Shown here piece by piece: positions 56,401 through 59,029 of a DNA stretch of 64,000 nt. The stretch's first letter is position 1. Each line of letters starts with the position of its first letter. The stretch lies in NCBI GenBank assembly GCA_014526335.1, contig JACTAT010000215.1:275955-339954 (forward strand). The letters run 5' to 3'. This stretch comes from Chrysaora quinquecirrha. Lineage: Eukaryota > Cnidaria > Scyphozoa > Semaeostomeae > Pelagiidae. The notes under the pieces are model-generated. The model was not told where the DNA came from. It saw only the letters and a list, made by a program, of their open reading frames with translations, and did not search any database. The position numbers and the translations under genes were made by a program.

Positions 56401-58444
56401 AATAGAGAGGATGGTTCAAAAGAGAGGATGGTTCAAAAGAGAGGATGGTTCAAAAGAGAGGATGGTTTAATAGAGAGGATGGTTCAATAGAGAGGATGGT
56501 TCAAAAGAGAGGATGGTTTAATAGAGAGGATGGTTTAATAGTAAAGATGGTTTAATAGAGAGGATGGTTTAATAGGGATGATTCGTTAAGAGAGAATGGC
56601 TTAATAGAGAAAAAATAGTTTGTCACTTCTTTGATTACAAACTGATATTTCTTGAAACTTGCAATATTTCTTTCAGTTTTAGAAATTATTTTCTAACTTT
56701 TAGCTTACCGCCCAAGCTAGATAAGCTCTGCTTGTGTAAAGTACACACTTTCAGTAATTATCACGCATAAGCTGTATTTTACGAATAAAAATGATGATGA
56801 TGATGCTGGCATCACGTAACATCAACTTAGCGACCCGCCTTCGGATACTGAAATGCTACATATGGTCTGTTTTGCTTTATGGCTGCGAAACATGGACCAT
56901 TAGCAAAAGTATGCAGTCAAGATTGGAATCGGCAGAGATGTGGTTTCTCCGTAACATGCTGCGAATTCATGGAGAGACAGAGTCCGAAACGAGGATGTTC
57001 TTCAACAAGCTGAAACAACAAGGGAGCTGATCAGAGTGATCATACAACGCCAGACTTGCTTCTTCAGACATGTGTTGAGAAAGCGGCAATTGGAACATCT
57101 AGCTATCACTGGAAAAATAGAGGGGTGTAGATCACGTGACAGGCAACGCATGACGTATTTGGATTGGCTGGAGCGAGTGACCGGGATGAGACCAATGGAT
57201 ATCATCAGGAACTGGGACAGGAGGCTGGAGAAGAATGTTGTCGCCAACGTCAGGCTCTGACACGGCACCCACCTTGACTGATTGATGATGATGATGATGA
57301 TTATGAGAGGATGGTCAATAAGCGGATGGTTTGATAGAGAAAATTCTTTAGGGGCGGGAATATGGTTCTATAACAGAGATATTTACAATATGGCGAGAAA
57401 CAGCGGAAGTATCTAGGGACATACCGTTAATCCTCAGATTACCCCCCTAGAATAAGCCCTCCCCTCGAATTTGCCCCCACCCTAGAGCGAGAGATCAATA
57501 ATAAGACCCACGCCCCTTGAAAAGACCCATCCCTGACATGTTGGTAATAGCGTTTTCAGTCCATCTTGTGTTCGCCATTCATGACAAATAAAAAGTTATG
57601 GTGCTGAAGAAAATTCAACATAGACGAAACACAAAAAGCAAAATGGGATGAGAGCTTTGGGCCGTATGACTTGGAGAGTTACTCGGCGATTTCATTGAGC
57701 TCTATAGCTCAGTGGAAACGTCGTTGGCTCTCTGATCATGCAGTCCTGGGTTCGAATATCATCAACTGTCGTATGCCACTTGTGAAAAAATCTATCCTTG
57801 TGTTCGCCATTCATGACAATAGATATATATAATTATGGTGCTGGAGAAGGCTCAACATAGCCGAAACACAAAAAGAAAAATGGAATGAGAGCCTTTGGAT
57901 GTATGACTTGGAGAGCTACTCGGCGATTTCATTGAGTTCTATAGCTCAGTGGAAACGTCGTTGGCTCTTTGATCATGCAGTCCTGGGTTCAAATCTCATC
58001 AATTGTGGTATGCCACTTGTGGAAAAATCTTTCCTTGTGTTCGGCATTCATGACAAATATATATTAATACTTATGGTGCTGAAGAAGGCTCAACATAGCC
58101 GAAACACAAAAGTCATAGAGGGAAGAGAGCTTTGGGCTGTATGACTAAGAGAGTTACTCGGCGATTCCATTGAGCTCTATAGCTCAGTTGAAACGCTGTT
58201 GGCTCTCTGATCATGCAGTCCTGGGTTCAAATCTCATCAATTGTGGCATGCCACTTGTGGAAAAATCTGCTACTCAAAAGATATTTACCAATAATTTCTC
58301 AATTGTTCCAGTTTCTCTTTTGTGTGTTGGCATGGCATGTAATGAAGACCCTCTATGGCGGTTGTTGCGGTTGTTTGATCTGTCGTTTGAGTTGTAGCTG
58401 CCATTGTTCATCCTCGCCTCGATTGCATAATTCCTGCCTCGTTG
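14353..58444 (-). CDS. CSDE1: CSDE1/UNR-like cold-shock-domain RNA-binding protein, whole gene
   Basis: A 44-kb split gene on the minus strand. I traced it by matching exon translations to the CSDE1/UNR family in order: ETGTIEKLL-SSYGFIEC at the start, GDSVEFTASSDHR, SFGFIERADMVAEIFFHYSE, KLPSGTVAFEDIS, DGFGFIKCCDRD, EGDAGIILY, NLNLGDEVEFS, YEGLIEV, GTIESVKGQ-YGFITFE, AGDIVEF and terminal GPDGSRGF. The family has repeated cold-shock domains and binds mRNA in the cytoplasm to control translation and decay. Phases agree at all but two junctions: between 37826 and 36328 one short exon or an indel is needed, and between 33603 and 31921 the core exon of one domain (expected GFIE/FFHY motifs) was not found. 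Exons E2 and E19 each occur twice through tandem duplications. ATG 58411-58409, TAA 14355-14353. Its introns hold nearly all the mobile and satellite DNA between 14.4 and 58 kb. Confidence 0.9.
14690..15320. mobile_element. Satellite-bearing foldback element with TAGCGAATCTATAATC ends
   Basis: Begins GGTAGCGAATCTATAATCAC and ends with the inverted GATTATAGATTCGCTAGCG. The interior is tandem CTGTGGTGGATAATCACTAC-type satellite in both orientations, with a centre of inversion near 14860. The same end motif appears at 23343, 23429 and 27418. Confidence 0.7.
15321..16375. repeat. CCACCACAGTAGTG satellite array (copy A)
   Basis: Degenerate tandem units of roughly 70-85 bp with CCACCACAGTAGTGCTTATC, CAGTACGCAA and CAAGCATAATAACCCACCAC. 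The first ~230 bp are in the opposite orientation to the rest. Open frames of 79-100 residues here only reflect the repeat period. Confidence 0.85.
16452..16912. repeat. GTAGG-word dispersed repeat, copy 2
   Basis: Homologous to 8336-8820 (starts TGTAGGGATTTTTGGAGG), with the same GTAGG word density at both ends. It lies in an intron of CSDE1 within duplication copy A. Confidence 0.75.
17162..17244 (-). CDS. CSDE1: CSDE1 E19, copy A (second half of last cold-shock domain)
   Basis: Acceptor CCTTAG, donor GTATGT, 83 bp, phase 0 in and 2 out. Encodes AGDIVEFVVVKCHKNAKNSA followed by IQIRRIS, matching the strand 3-5 part of the last family cold-shock domain. It splices in phase into E20 at 14452. 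Its duplicate is at 25285-25367. Confidence 0.88.
17313..17681. mobile_element. TA-flanked foldback element, AAGAAACT-word subfamily (copy A)
   Basis: Starts CACGAGTTTTTTAACTCTTT and ends TATAAAAAAATACGTG, flanked by TA. Words like TAAGAAACT recur through it (TTTAAGAAACTCC, CTTAAGAAACTTC, TTTTAAGAAACTTTC). No coding. Confidence 0.7.
17684..18048. mobile_element. TA-flanked foldback element, TTCTTA-word subfamily (copy A)
   Basis: The left end CTTTTATAAGAACC and right end TTCTTATAAAAGAAAAAGAG then TGTA frame an interior that repeats TGTTCTTAA at least six times around GAGGCTGG/CCAGCCTC inverted blocks. It abuts the previous element. A partial copy lies at 33903-34085. Confidence 0.7.
18440..19147 (-). 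mobile_element. 5'-truncated CR1/L2-type LINE 3' end (copy B)
   Basis: Same element as 9850-10553. Here the minus frame is intact for 114 residues and ends with the LINE C-terminal motif NNGVKIWNSIPIAIRQC. The tail is at 18440-18470. Confidence 0.82.
19150..20240. other. Unrecognised sequence in copy B
   Basis: Counterpart of 10560-11640. It includes a 143-residue plus frame at 19689-20120 of unknown identity, intact only in this copy. I do not support it as a gene. Confidence 0.35.
20243..20916. mobile_element. PIF/Harbinger-like MITE (copy B)
   Basis: Duplicate of 11645-12318 with the same GGCCCTTTGCACACTAGA ends and TAA flanks. Confidence 0.75.
21540..22795. repeat. Inverted GGGTAGGGTTATC minisatellite (copy B)
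   Basis: Duplicate of 12940-14195: forward units to about 22175, then the inverted arm. Unit order is conserved and only single-base indels differ, so the duplication is younger than the array. Confidence 0.9.
22950..23350. repeat. GTGGTGG/CCACCAC satellite, shorter variant (copy B)
   Basis: Units with CCACCACAGTAGTGATTATC and CAAGCATAATAACCCACCAC. It replaces the foldback element of copy A and ends in the GATTATAGATTCGCTAGCG terminus. Confidence 0.75.
23430..24496. repeat. CCACCACAGTAGTG satellite array (copy B)
   Basis: Duplicate of 15321-16375 with essentially the same order of unit variants. Confidence 0.85.
24573..25030. repeat. GTAGG-word dispersed repeat, copy 3
   Basis: Duplicate of 16452-16912 within copy B. 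Confidence 0.75.
25285..25367 (-). CDS. CSDE1: CSDE1 E19, copy B
   Basis: Same 83-bp exon as 17162-17244, with identical splice signals. Because the exon is phase 0 in and 2 out, using both copies in one mRNA would shift the frame; they must be alternatives or an assembly duplicate. No terminal exon follows within copy B itself, so splicing would have to jump to 14452. Confidence 0.8.
25436..26170. mobile_element. Pair of abutting TA-flanked foldback elements (copy B)
   Basis: Duplicate of 17313-18048 (AAGAAACT-word element to 25804, then the TTCTTA-word element). Confidence 0.7.
26567..26949. mobile_element. TA-flanked foldback element, AGTTCCTTA-word subfamily
   Basis: Ends CACGTTTTTTTTAAAAAGAA and TTCTTATAAAAAAGCGTG are flanked by TA. 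It is homologous to 35225-35557 and, inverted, to 51194-51590. The interior has AAGTTCCTTA words and no coding. Confidence 0.75.
27028..27114 (-). CDS. CSDE1: CSDE1 E18 (first half of last cold-shock domain)
   Basis: Acceptor CCTAG, donor GTCTGA, 29 codons, phase 0-0. Encodes YGFITFEIEDCKNLFFHMSE and a short tail. It carries the RNP1-like YGFI and RNP2-like LFFH motifs of a cold-shock domain. Confidence 0.92.
27418..28250 (+). repeat. 64-bp GTGGTGG satellite array
   Basis: About 12 units of 64 bp, each with GGCAGTTTTGGCGTACTGTGG and GGTTACTATGCTTGCGG (each given only in part). The left edge carries the GCTAGCGAATCTATAATC terminus seen at 14690 and 15300. Because 64 is not a multiple of three, overlapping 60-residue frames arise at every unit and are artefacts. 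Confidence 0.92.
28540..29127. mobile_element. Tc1/mariner-like MITE with TA duplication
   Basis: Ends AGTTGACATCAGCTATCTCG and, inverted, CAGTTGACATCCGCTATCTC are flanked by TA. Subterminal direct repeats of TTCGAGATAGCGAATG occur several times. It is homologous to 41273-42004. Confidence 0.75.
29232..29339 (-). CDS. CSDE1: CSDE1 E17
   Basis: Acceptor TTTCAG, donor GTTCGT, 36 codons, phase 0-0. Encodes TTFQIAIDHSGVKQRAMNVT and ends GTIESVKGQ, which begins the last cold-shock domain. Matches the family segment FQL...AYNITPLRRATVE. Confidence 0.9.
29465..29815. repeat. AAGCC/AAGTC pentanucleotide tract
   Basis: Degenerate run of AAGCCAAGCC and AAGTCAAGCC words, densest at 29475-29595 and 29745-29815, in a CSDE1 intron. 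Confidence 0.85.
29857..30003 (-). CDS. CSDE1: CSDE1 E16
   Basis: Acceptor GTTTAG, donor GTTTGT, 49 codons, phase 0-0. Encodes QDEYEGLIEVSEPQKVKGCA through PLHIGDK. It matches the family's EYQGMIEI...GE non-canonical cold-shock segment. Confidence 0.9.
30119..30470. mobile_element. Foldback element, GTTCCTTAA-word subfamily
   Basis: Starts CACGTTTTTTATAAGGAACC and ends GTTCCTTATAAAAAAAACCTG next to TA (last motif partly shown). AGTTCCTTAA words recur. A degenerate member of the CACNC-T6 foldback group. Confidence 0.6.
30540..31080. repeat. 69-bp GC-island satellite
   Basis: Seven to eight units of about 69 bp containing AAGGCGCGGCGCTCCGATAG and CCGGTATAATGTAAACACTT. The GC-rich core stands out in AT-rich intron DNA. 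No coding. Confidence 0.9.
31310..31625. repeat. About 90-bp tandem repeat in a CSDE1 intron
   Basis: Three to four diverged units containing AACAATGCAAACCCCCGTC and TTAGTAAAATACG-type words. Confidence 0.7.
31795..31921 (-). CDS. CSDE1: CSDE1 E15
   Basis: Acceptor TTTTCAG, donor GTATGA, 127 bp, phase 2 in and 0 out. Encodes ELDCDPNNLNLGDEVEFSMT and continues KKNGKASAE...IPIGTI. This is the back half of a cold-shock domain; its front half, which should end near FFHYS, was not found upstream. Confidence 0.9.
31956..33428. repeat. 106-bp satellite array
   Basis: About 14 units at a constant 106-bp period, each with TCAAATGTTTGACAATGTTT, CAATGCCACAGTAGTTCTAC and TAAACCGATAAACATTG. Units are more than 90 percent alike by eye. 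It lies exactly where a CSDE1 exon is expected. A single diverged piece of the motif recurs near 35803. Confidence 0.95.
33430..33603 (-). CDS. CSDE1: CSDE1 E13 (damaged or rearranged)
   Basis: Acceptor GTCGCAG, phase 0. The first ~26 codons (ISFSVFSSIIREFGVKSAAL and then LPLKR) follow E12 in frame and resemble the family's GD.VEFSI...VATCVRLL strand. After about 33540 the frame enters a segment that also occurs at 51061-51150 and has no counterpart in the family. The donor is therefore uncertain, and the true exon may end earlier or be broken. Confidence 0.55.
33737..33900 (+). pseudogene. Inverted copy of CSDE1 E13 and adjoining sequence
   Basis: The plus strand here aligns with the minus strand of 33430-33603, including CGTGAATTTGGAG versus TGTGAATTTGAAG and then CAATTCCGGTCTTTG in both. 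Divergence is about 20-25 percent. It ends at a GTAAGA donor-like site after CTTTGAAAAG. Its orientation opposes the gene, so it cannot contribute to the same mRNA. Confidence 0.6.
33903..34085. mobile_element. Partial TTCTTA-word foldback element
   Basis: Matches the reverse complement of the left half of 17684-18048 and ends TTCTTATAAAAGAAAAAGAG. It is truncated at its other side against the inverted E13 copy. Confidence 0.7.
34092..34710. repeat. 177-bp tandem repeat
   Basis: Three full units and a diverged fourth, each starting CGCTGTCTTAATCAAT and holding TTCCAGGAGGTCTGCTTATT and TTTACCCCCGTGCAAG. Confidence 0.9.
34824..34932 (-). CDS. CSDE1: CSDE1 E12
   Basis: Acceptor TTTCAG, donor GTAAGT, 109 bp, phase 2 in and 0 out. 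Encodes EGDAGIILYTGETEVIPVLF through NPQYGDI. Matches the family segment DGIIAYDDCGVKLTI...IGD. Confidence 0.9.
35225..35557. mobile_element. 5'-truncated foldback element, AGTTCC-word subfamily
   Basis: Homologous to 26567-26949. The right end TTATAAAAAGAAGCGTG is intact next to TA, while the left end is lost against TTCGCTGTTCGC-rich sequence. Confidence 0.7.
35872..36150 (+). mobile_element. 5S rRNA-derived SINE (SINE3 type)
   Basis: The head resembles 5S rRNA (GAAGTTAAGC, then ATCTGGATGGGTGACT, the internal promoter region). A body with CTCACTCTGCCGTCC and GGGGTCCCATGTCTGGATGC follows, and a short AACA-rich tail. Related truncated copies are at 52551 and 54706. Confidence 0.8.
36248..36328 (-). 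CDS. CSDE1: CSDE1 E11
   Basis: Acceptor TTCTTAG, donor GTAAAT, 81 bp. The frame that joins E12 correctly encodes LLRRRIARVVDKEPQPRTNK and then NFGKSP. It needs two bases from the preceding exon, but E10 ends in phase 0, so a short exon or an indel intervenes. Confidence 0.8.
36448..36726. mobile_element. Foldback element, TTAAGGAATT-word type
   Basis: Repeats TTAAGGAATTTTCAGTACT words and ends ATTCCTTATAAAAGAATG. A degenerate member of the foldback group. Confidence 0.5.
37826..37894 (-). CDS. CSDE1: CSDE1 E10
   Basis: Acceptor GTCGCAG, donor GTAGGG, 23 codons, phase 0-0. Encodes DHHSNKFHATRIRVLEKGTL and NYE. Matches the family's NHAIRIKKLPKGTVSF. Confidence 0.88.
38036..38200 (+). mobile_element. 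tRNA-related SINE, single copy
   Basis: Contains CTGTAGCTTAGCGAAACGTC (A-box-like) and GTCCAGGTACGAATCCC (B-box-like). It is related to the triple array at 57645-58270. Confidence 0.6.
38212..38305. repeat. TTTA microsatellite
   Basis: ATTTATTTATTCATTTATTT-type simple repeat immediately downstream of CSDE1 E9 in its intron. Confidence 0.9.
38326..38373 (-). CDS. CSDE1: CSDE1 E9
   Basis: Acceptor TTTGTAG, donor GTGAGT, 16 codons, phase 0-0. Encodes TKMINNGDEVEFALEQ, with the GDEVEF strand motif of a cold-shock domain. Confidence 0.9.
38810..38905 (-). CDS. CSDE1: CSDE1 E8
   Basis: Acceptor TTTTGCAG, donor GTTGGG, 32 codons, phase 0-0. Encodes GIISSLKDGFGFIKCCDRDL and SLFFHFSQLLEQ, with both RNP-like motifs (GFGFI, FFHF). 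It is a very close match to the family's DGFGFIKC.DRD domain. Confidence 0.93.
38985..39700. repeat. Dispersed repeat shared with 50634-51053
   Basis: Segments such as TTGCCAAAATGTTGGCAACT and GACGTCACTGAATCAG have homologous counterparts in the same order at 50640-50960. It looks like a diverged MITE with extra sequence at 39200-39500. Confidence 0.55.
40270..40349 (-). CDS. CSDE1: CSDE1 E7
   Basis: Acceptor TTCTAG, donor GTAGGA, 80 bp, phase 1 in and 0 out. Encodes DRRDGLQWAVNIKLMQVSVK and NGQIRET. Matches the family's STDRRDKLERATNIEVL. Confidence 0.9.
40430..40825. repeat. GGGGGTAAAT tandem repeat in a CSDE1 intron
   Basis: Three to four units of about 120 bp. Each has AGGGGGTAAATA near one side and ATTTACCCCC near the other, so every unit can fold back. 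Confidence 0.7.
40832..41090 (-). CDS. CSDE1: CSDE1 E6
   Basis: Acceptor CCTTAG, donor GTATCA, 259 bp, phase 0 in and 1 out. Encodes DKEVAIQVRKLPSGTVAFED, then ISSESYRGIVIKP, and ends KGDTVEFNISTG. Matches the family's LPQGTVIFEDIS and GD.VRFNIST. Confidence 0.93.
41273..42004. mobile_element. Tc1/mariner-like MITE carrying a nested foldback insertion
   Basis: Ends CAGTTCACATCTGCTAGG and, inverted, CAGTTGACATCCGCTATC, with TA flanks. It shares its interior with 28540-29127 apart from the insertion at 41395-41647. Confidence 0.75.
41395..41647. mobile_element. TA-flanked foldback element, TTGCTTA-word subfamily
   Basis: The element CACTCTTTTTTTTTTAATAA ... TTGAAAAAAAAAGTG is flanked by TA on both sides. 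The related MITE at 28540-29127 has the uninterrupted site GGGTTACTGATC, so TA is duplicated on insertion. The interior includes AAGTTGCTTATTGA and GAGGGCTGGAGC. Confidence 0.85.
42352..42565 (-). CDS. CSDE1: CSDE1 E5
   Basis: Acceptor TTTCAG, donor GTACAG, 214 bp, phase 2 in and 0 out. Encodes a full cold-shock core: IQGIVSSLKDSFGFIERADM, then EIFFHYSEFNGE and IGDDVEFYI. It is among the closest matches to the family. Confidence 0.95.
42590..43090. repeat. MITE fragment and stem-loop next to the LINE
   Basis: TTAGACTTATTAGACGAG and CTGGGACTCAT words match the ends at 49700-50100, suggesting one MITE split by the LINE. A ~35-bp inverted pair (ACTGGCCTAAGCTGTAATTTG at 42932, shown in part; complement near 43055-43085) forms a stem-loop. 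Confidence 0.5.
43930..45919 (-). pseudogene. LINE reverse transcriptase region, frameshifted
   Basis: Frame 45919-45521 carries the pre-RT segment RANNSPFMNKEIRK. Frame 45224-44232 holds the RT core: NYRPISVLP, LMDLSKAFDCLPH, GVPQGSILGPLLF and the catalytic YADD. Frame 44289-43930 continues with NRINRIHERALRIAYKDY and IWNSIP, after a frameshift just past FNYCPL. The order and motifs match CR1/L2-type ORF2. The frame breaks imply a dead copy or sequence errors. Confidence 0.9.
45907..46517. mobile_element. Foldback element inserted in the LINE
   Basis: Two arms of about 195 bp (45907-46104 and 46318-46517) are near-perfect inverted repeats, starting CTTCATAAACCAAGG. They surround a ~213-bp centre. 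It interrupts the LINE ORF2 between the endonuclease and RT domains. No coding and no clear extra target duplication were seen. Confidence 0.85.
46712..47673 (-). pseudogene. LINE AP-type endonuclease
   Basis: Frame 47461-46712 holds HLNINSIPNKFD, ISETKID, GGGGLLLYI, IYHPPNQNN, LLGDFN and LSDYHKL, the ordered motifs of LINE endonucleases. The preceding 71 residues (47673-47458, ending RIRNPKK) lie in another frame and probably belong to the same ORF2, one indel away. Confidence 0.88.
47752..49689 (-). CDS. LINE ORF1 with 2A-like sequence, coiled coil and SGNH hydrolase domain
   Basis: Intact 645-residue frame. Residues 48-66 end in the 2A-like ribosome-skipping motif LLLCGDIEQNPGP, preceded by a hydrophobic run. 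The expected break lies between Gly65 and Pro66. A Lys/Glu-rich coiled-coil segment sits near residues 300-365, followed by a Gln/Pro/Thr-rich linker. The C-terminal 155 residues form an SGNH/GDSL-type hydrolase domain (GDSM at 491, GTND near 542, catalytic-type LHLN near 624). ORF1 proteins of this layout are known in CR1/L2-group elements. The frame is undamaged, unlike ORF2. Confidence 0.9.
   Translation of the reverse strand: MLRRSNYDSYSNGYLSGLTFSASFSYYHTFDIDLRPRPSLTSKRGRDRYVFLILLLCGDIEQNPGPTNEYVSCSKNEDLQNQSNQKQVFPKNGTKRSTDFALVKDFYKIKENEKIPRDHPTTFKLKFNSIEHQQITTNNEQLSSYILAFHNIIFVQLGAKKEYNVGWTNLTGDDDSVEEVVLSVEKDENDYVSIYIDLLSCSVIITGANLKDFKKDYLDLVFKEQEDLMKIKKANKPNQPVFPEPVGESLNQNSASPIDLTIEPQEKKTKLKEINQTKKKPVTATSSLDVQDKKDIWNAIAKIQQELMRLKNPNSCLERTEANKDQKDILISLKLEKEKTKKLEIENSTLKKKLTSLEEENKRLSINNYKTPPFYTYSFPTSQLSHSPQNFPIPQPFQYQAFQPQTKQNQPISNIATNVSTNSFLPWSHQRNSNTGTTILTTHIPEPRQSQIHSGSKNTHPTTNHFEAQIPHQYNQATTLNTPKEAVYILGDSMITNLEGYKMSKRKNVKVQSISGATSEDAKHYIKPITKRNPSALVLHFGTNDLKAKLNTIENYTDIIKEIKHSCPETKIIINSIIYRGDDVNLNKKIDQINQEMSRLFNENNIDFISNDNITNEYLNGSKLHLNKKGDTELANNIIIHLKSI
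49735..50100. mobile_element. MITE remnant with GTAATAAGTCTAG end
   Basis: CAGTCTAGGACTCATGGC and TGTAATAAGTCTAGGATT resemble ends seen at 42600, 52440-52515 and 37250. It is probably the right part of an element split by the LINE. Confidence 0.5.
50334..50431 (-). CDS. CSDE1: CSDE1 E4
   Basis: Acceptor TTCTAG, donor GTACGC, 98 bp, phase 0 in and 2 out. Encodes EFFFLPFSQRDVETGGTLKK and GDTVTFIVATDR. Matches the family's GEVFYLTYTPEDVEGN...GD..NFV. Confidence 0.92.
50634..51053. mobile_element. MITE with CCTCGTCCCCAG ends
   Basis: Ends CAACCTCGTCCCCAGG and, inverted, CTTGGGACGAGGTTG face each other. Homologous to 38985-39700. Confidence 0.6.
51061..51155. repeat. Third copy of the segment fused to CSDE1 E13
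   Basis: CTTTTCAAAGCGGTCTGGG through CGTGCAAAGACCGG matches 33421-33520 and, inverted, 33806-33893. This shows that part of the E13 frame is a dispersed repeat. Confidence 0.75.
51194..51590. mobile_element. TA-flanked foldback element, AGTTCC-word subfamily (inverted)
   Basis: Reverse-complement relative of 26567-26949. The right end TTCTTATAAAAAAGCGTG is next to TA. Confidence 0.75.
51622..51827 (-). CDS. CSDE1: CSDE1 E3
   Basis: Acceptor ATTTTAG, donor GTATGA, 206 bp, phase 1 in and 0 out. Encodes DSVEFTASSDHRNNKPVAVN and ends LGRVSYDRNG. Matches the family's DDVEFEVSSDRRTGKPIAVK and GSVCYERNG. Confidence 0.95.
51945..52512. mobile_element. MITE with TTAGTCAAAAAGTCGTGC inverted repeats (copy 1)
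   Basis: ATAATCTTTTAGTCAAAAAG near 52030 and its complement near 52420-52445 are inverted. Ends resemble ATTAGACTTATCA and GTAATAAGTCTAG. Confidence 0.6.
52551..52742 (+). mobile_element. Truncated 5S rRNA-derived SINE (copy 1)
   Basis: GATCTGGATGGGTGACTTTC, CTCACTCTGCCGTCC and GGTCCCATGCCTGGATGC match 35872-36150. The first part of the 5S head is missing. Confidence 0.75.
53251..53346 (-). CDS. CSDE1: CSDE1 E2, copy 1 (frame-inconsistent)
   Basis: Encodes SSYGFIECTNQISRMFFHYS and EYNGDSRELNL like copy 2, but base losses at the donor change GGAG/GTAAG to GAG/GTAG. The exon is then 96 bp, and the phase no longer fits E3. It is either a decayed copy or an unpolished assembly duplicate. Confidence 0.7.
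53435..54100. repeat. 17-bp GAGAGGATGGTTTAATA minisatellite, copy 1
   Basis: About 38 short units alternating TTTAATAGAGAGGATGG, TTCAAAAGAGAGGATGG and AGTGAAGATGG types. Open frames over it are artefacts of the 17-18 bp period. Confidence 0.93.
54706..54897 (+). mobile_element. Truncated 5S rRNA-derived SINE (copy 2)
   Basis: Duplicate of 52551-52742. Confidence 0.75.
55417..55513 (-). CDS. CSDE1: CSDE1 E2, copy 2 (in-frame copy)
   Basis: Acceptor TTTTCAG, donor GTAAGA, 97 bp, phase 0 in and 1 out, joining both E1 and E3 correctly. Encodes SSYGFIECTNQISRMFFHYS and EYNGDSRELNLG. Matches the first family cold-shock domain (SYGFI...FFH.S.YNG). Confidence 0.93.
55595..56590. repeat. 17-bp GAGAGGATGGTTTAATA minisatellite, copy 2
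   Basis: About 57 units of the same types as copy 1, longer and with more variants at its right end. Confidence 0.93.
56785..57302 (+). mobile_element. 5'-truncated RTE-type LINE tail
   Basis: Two frames (56791-57030 and 57036-57260) together carry the C-terminal landmark series of RTE-like LINE ORFs: LYGCETWTISK, RLESAEMWFLRNMLRI, then RQTCFFRHVLRK and GRCSRDRQR-like GCRSRDRQRMTYLDW. A frame break lies between them. A GAT-type tandem tail ends the element at 57285-57302. There is no RT core here. Confidence 0.82.
57645..58270 (+). repeat. Triple tandem of a tRNA-derived SINE
   Basis: Three units at a 237-bp period, each with CTATAGCTCAGTGGAAACG (A box) and GTCCTGGGTTCGAAT-like B box about 45 bp later, then GCCACTTGTGGAAAAATC. 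It ends 18 bp before the E1 donor of CSDE1. The promoter boxes are well preserved, but no acceptor stem of a real tRNA closes. Confidence 0.78.
58289..58444 (-). CDS. CSDE1: CSDE1 E1 with start codon
   Basis: Acceptor CTTCACAG at 58446-58445, donor GTAAAT. The ATG at 58411-58409 starts MNNGSYNSNDRSNNRNNRHR and the exon ends KRETGTIEKLL, which lines up with the family's ALRETGVIEKLL before the first cold-shock domain. The frame is open upstream to the acceptor, so a 5' exon exists but need not be coding. Confidence 0.9.
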
Positions 58445-59029
58445 CTGTGAAGGTAAAACAATTTAGATATGAATGAACTGTCGGTCTGTTGACAATACTT
58501 CCAACACAAAGCAACAGAAATACAAATTATTCTTTGGGTTCCACTGGCAAACATACTATTGTCATGTAGTATACTATAACTGCTTTCGGACTTCCGAACA
58601 TGCTTGAAATCGAGGCTGCAACTCCAGAAGGAGTTTAACATTCATTCAAGACCTTGAAACTAACACGGCAGCTGTTCCAGAGTTGTGAATTGCATTTTTT
58701 TGGTCGATTTTAATTTCACAATATATCATTTTACCTTTTTCAGATGCAACAACTGTTTCTGTTATTCATTTTATTTGATTAAGACTTTGCTCCATATTCA
58801 TTCATCAGCATGTTTTTATAAGAAACTCTTTTGTAGAAAACTTGCTGTAGAGGCCCAAAAATTTAGGAAAAACCTAATATACTGTACTTATTCTTTAATA
58901 TAAACGCTTGTCTCTAGCATTCAATAAAGTTTCTGTAGTTCGGGACTTTCAAAACACGTTTGTCTTTTAAGACACCCAGTTTAAGGTCTAGTTCTAAAAG
59001 ATTTTTATTTTCGACCAATTTCGAGCAAC
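58445..59029. other. Region upstream of CSDE1 E1
   Basis: Should contain the CSDE1 5' leader and promoter. I see no clear TATA box or CpG-rich segment, and a short fragment of foldback-like sequence near 58805-58990. Confidence 0.35.

Larger units (their letters stand above)
54101..56588 (+). repeat. Tandem duplication of CSDE1 E2 region, copy 2
   Basis: Direct repeat of 51861-54100, with a longer minisatellite (55595-56588) and an 85-bp deletion near 54395. Confidence 0.93.

Noticed and set aside
57703..57760. Functional tRNA gene
   Set aside because: A and B boxes are present three times at a 237-bp period with a shared unrelated body; a SINE.
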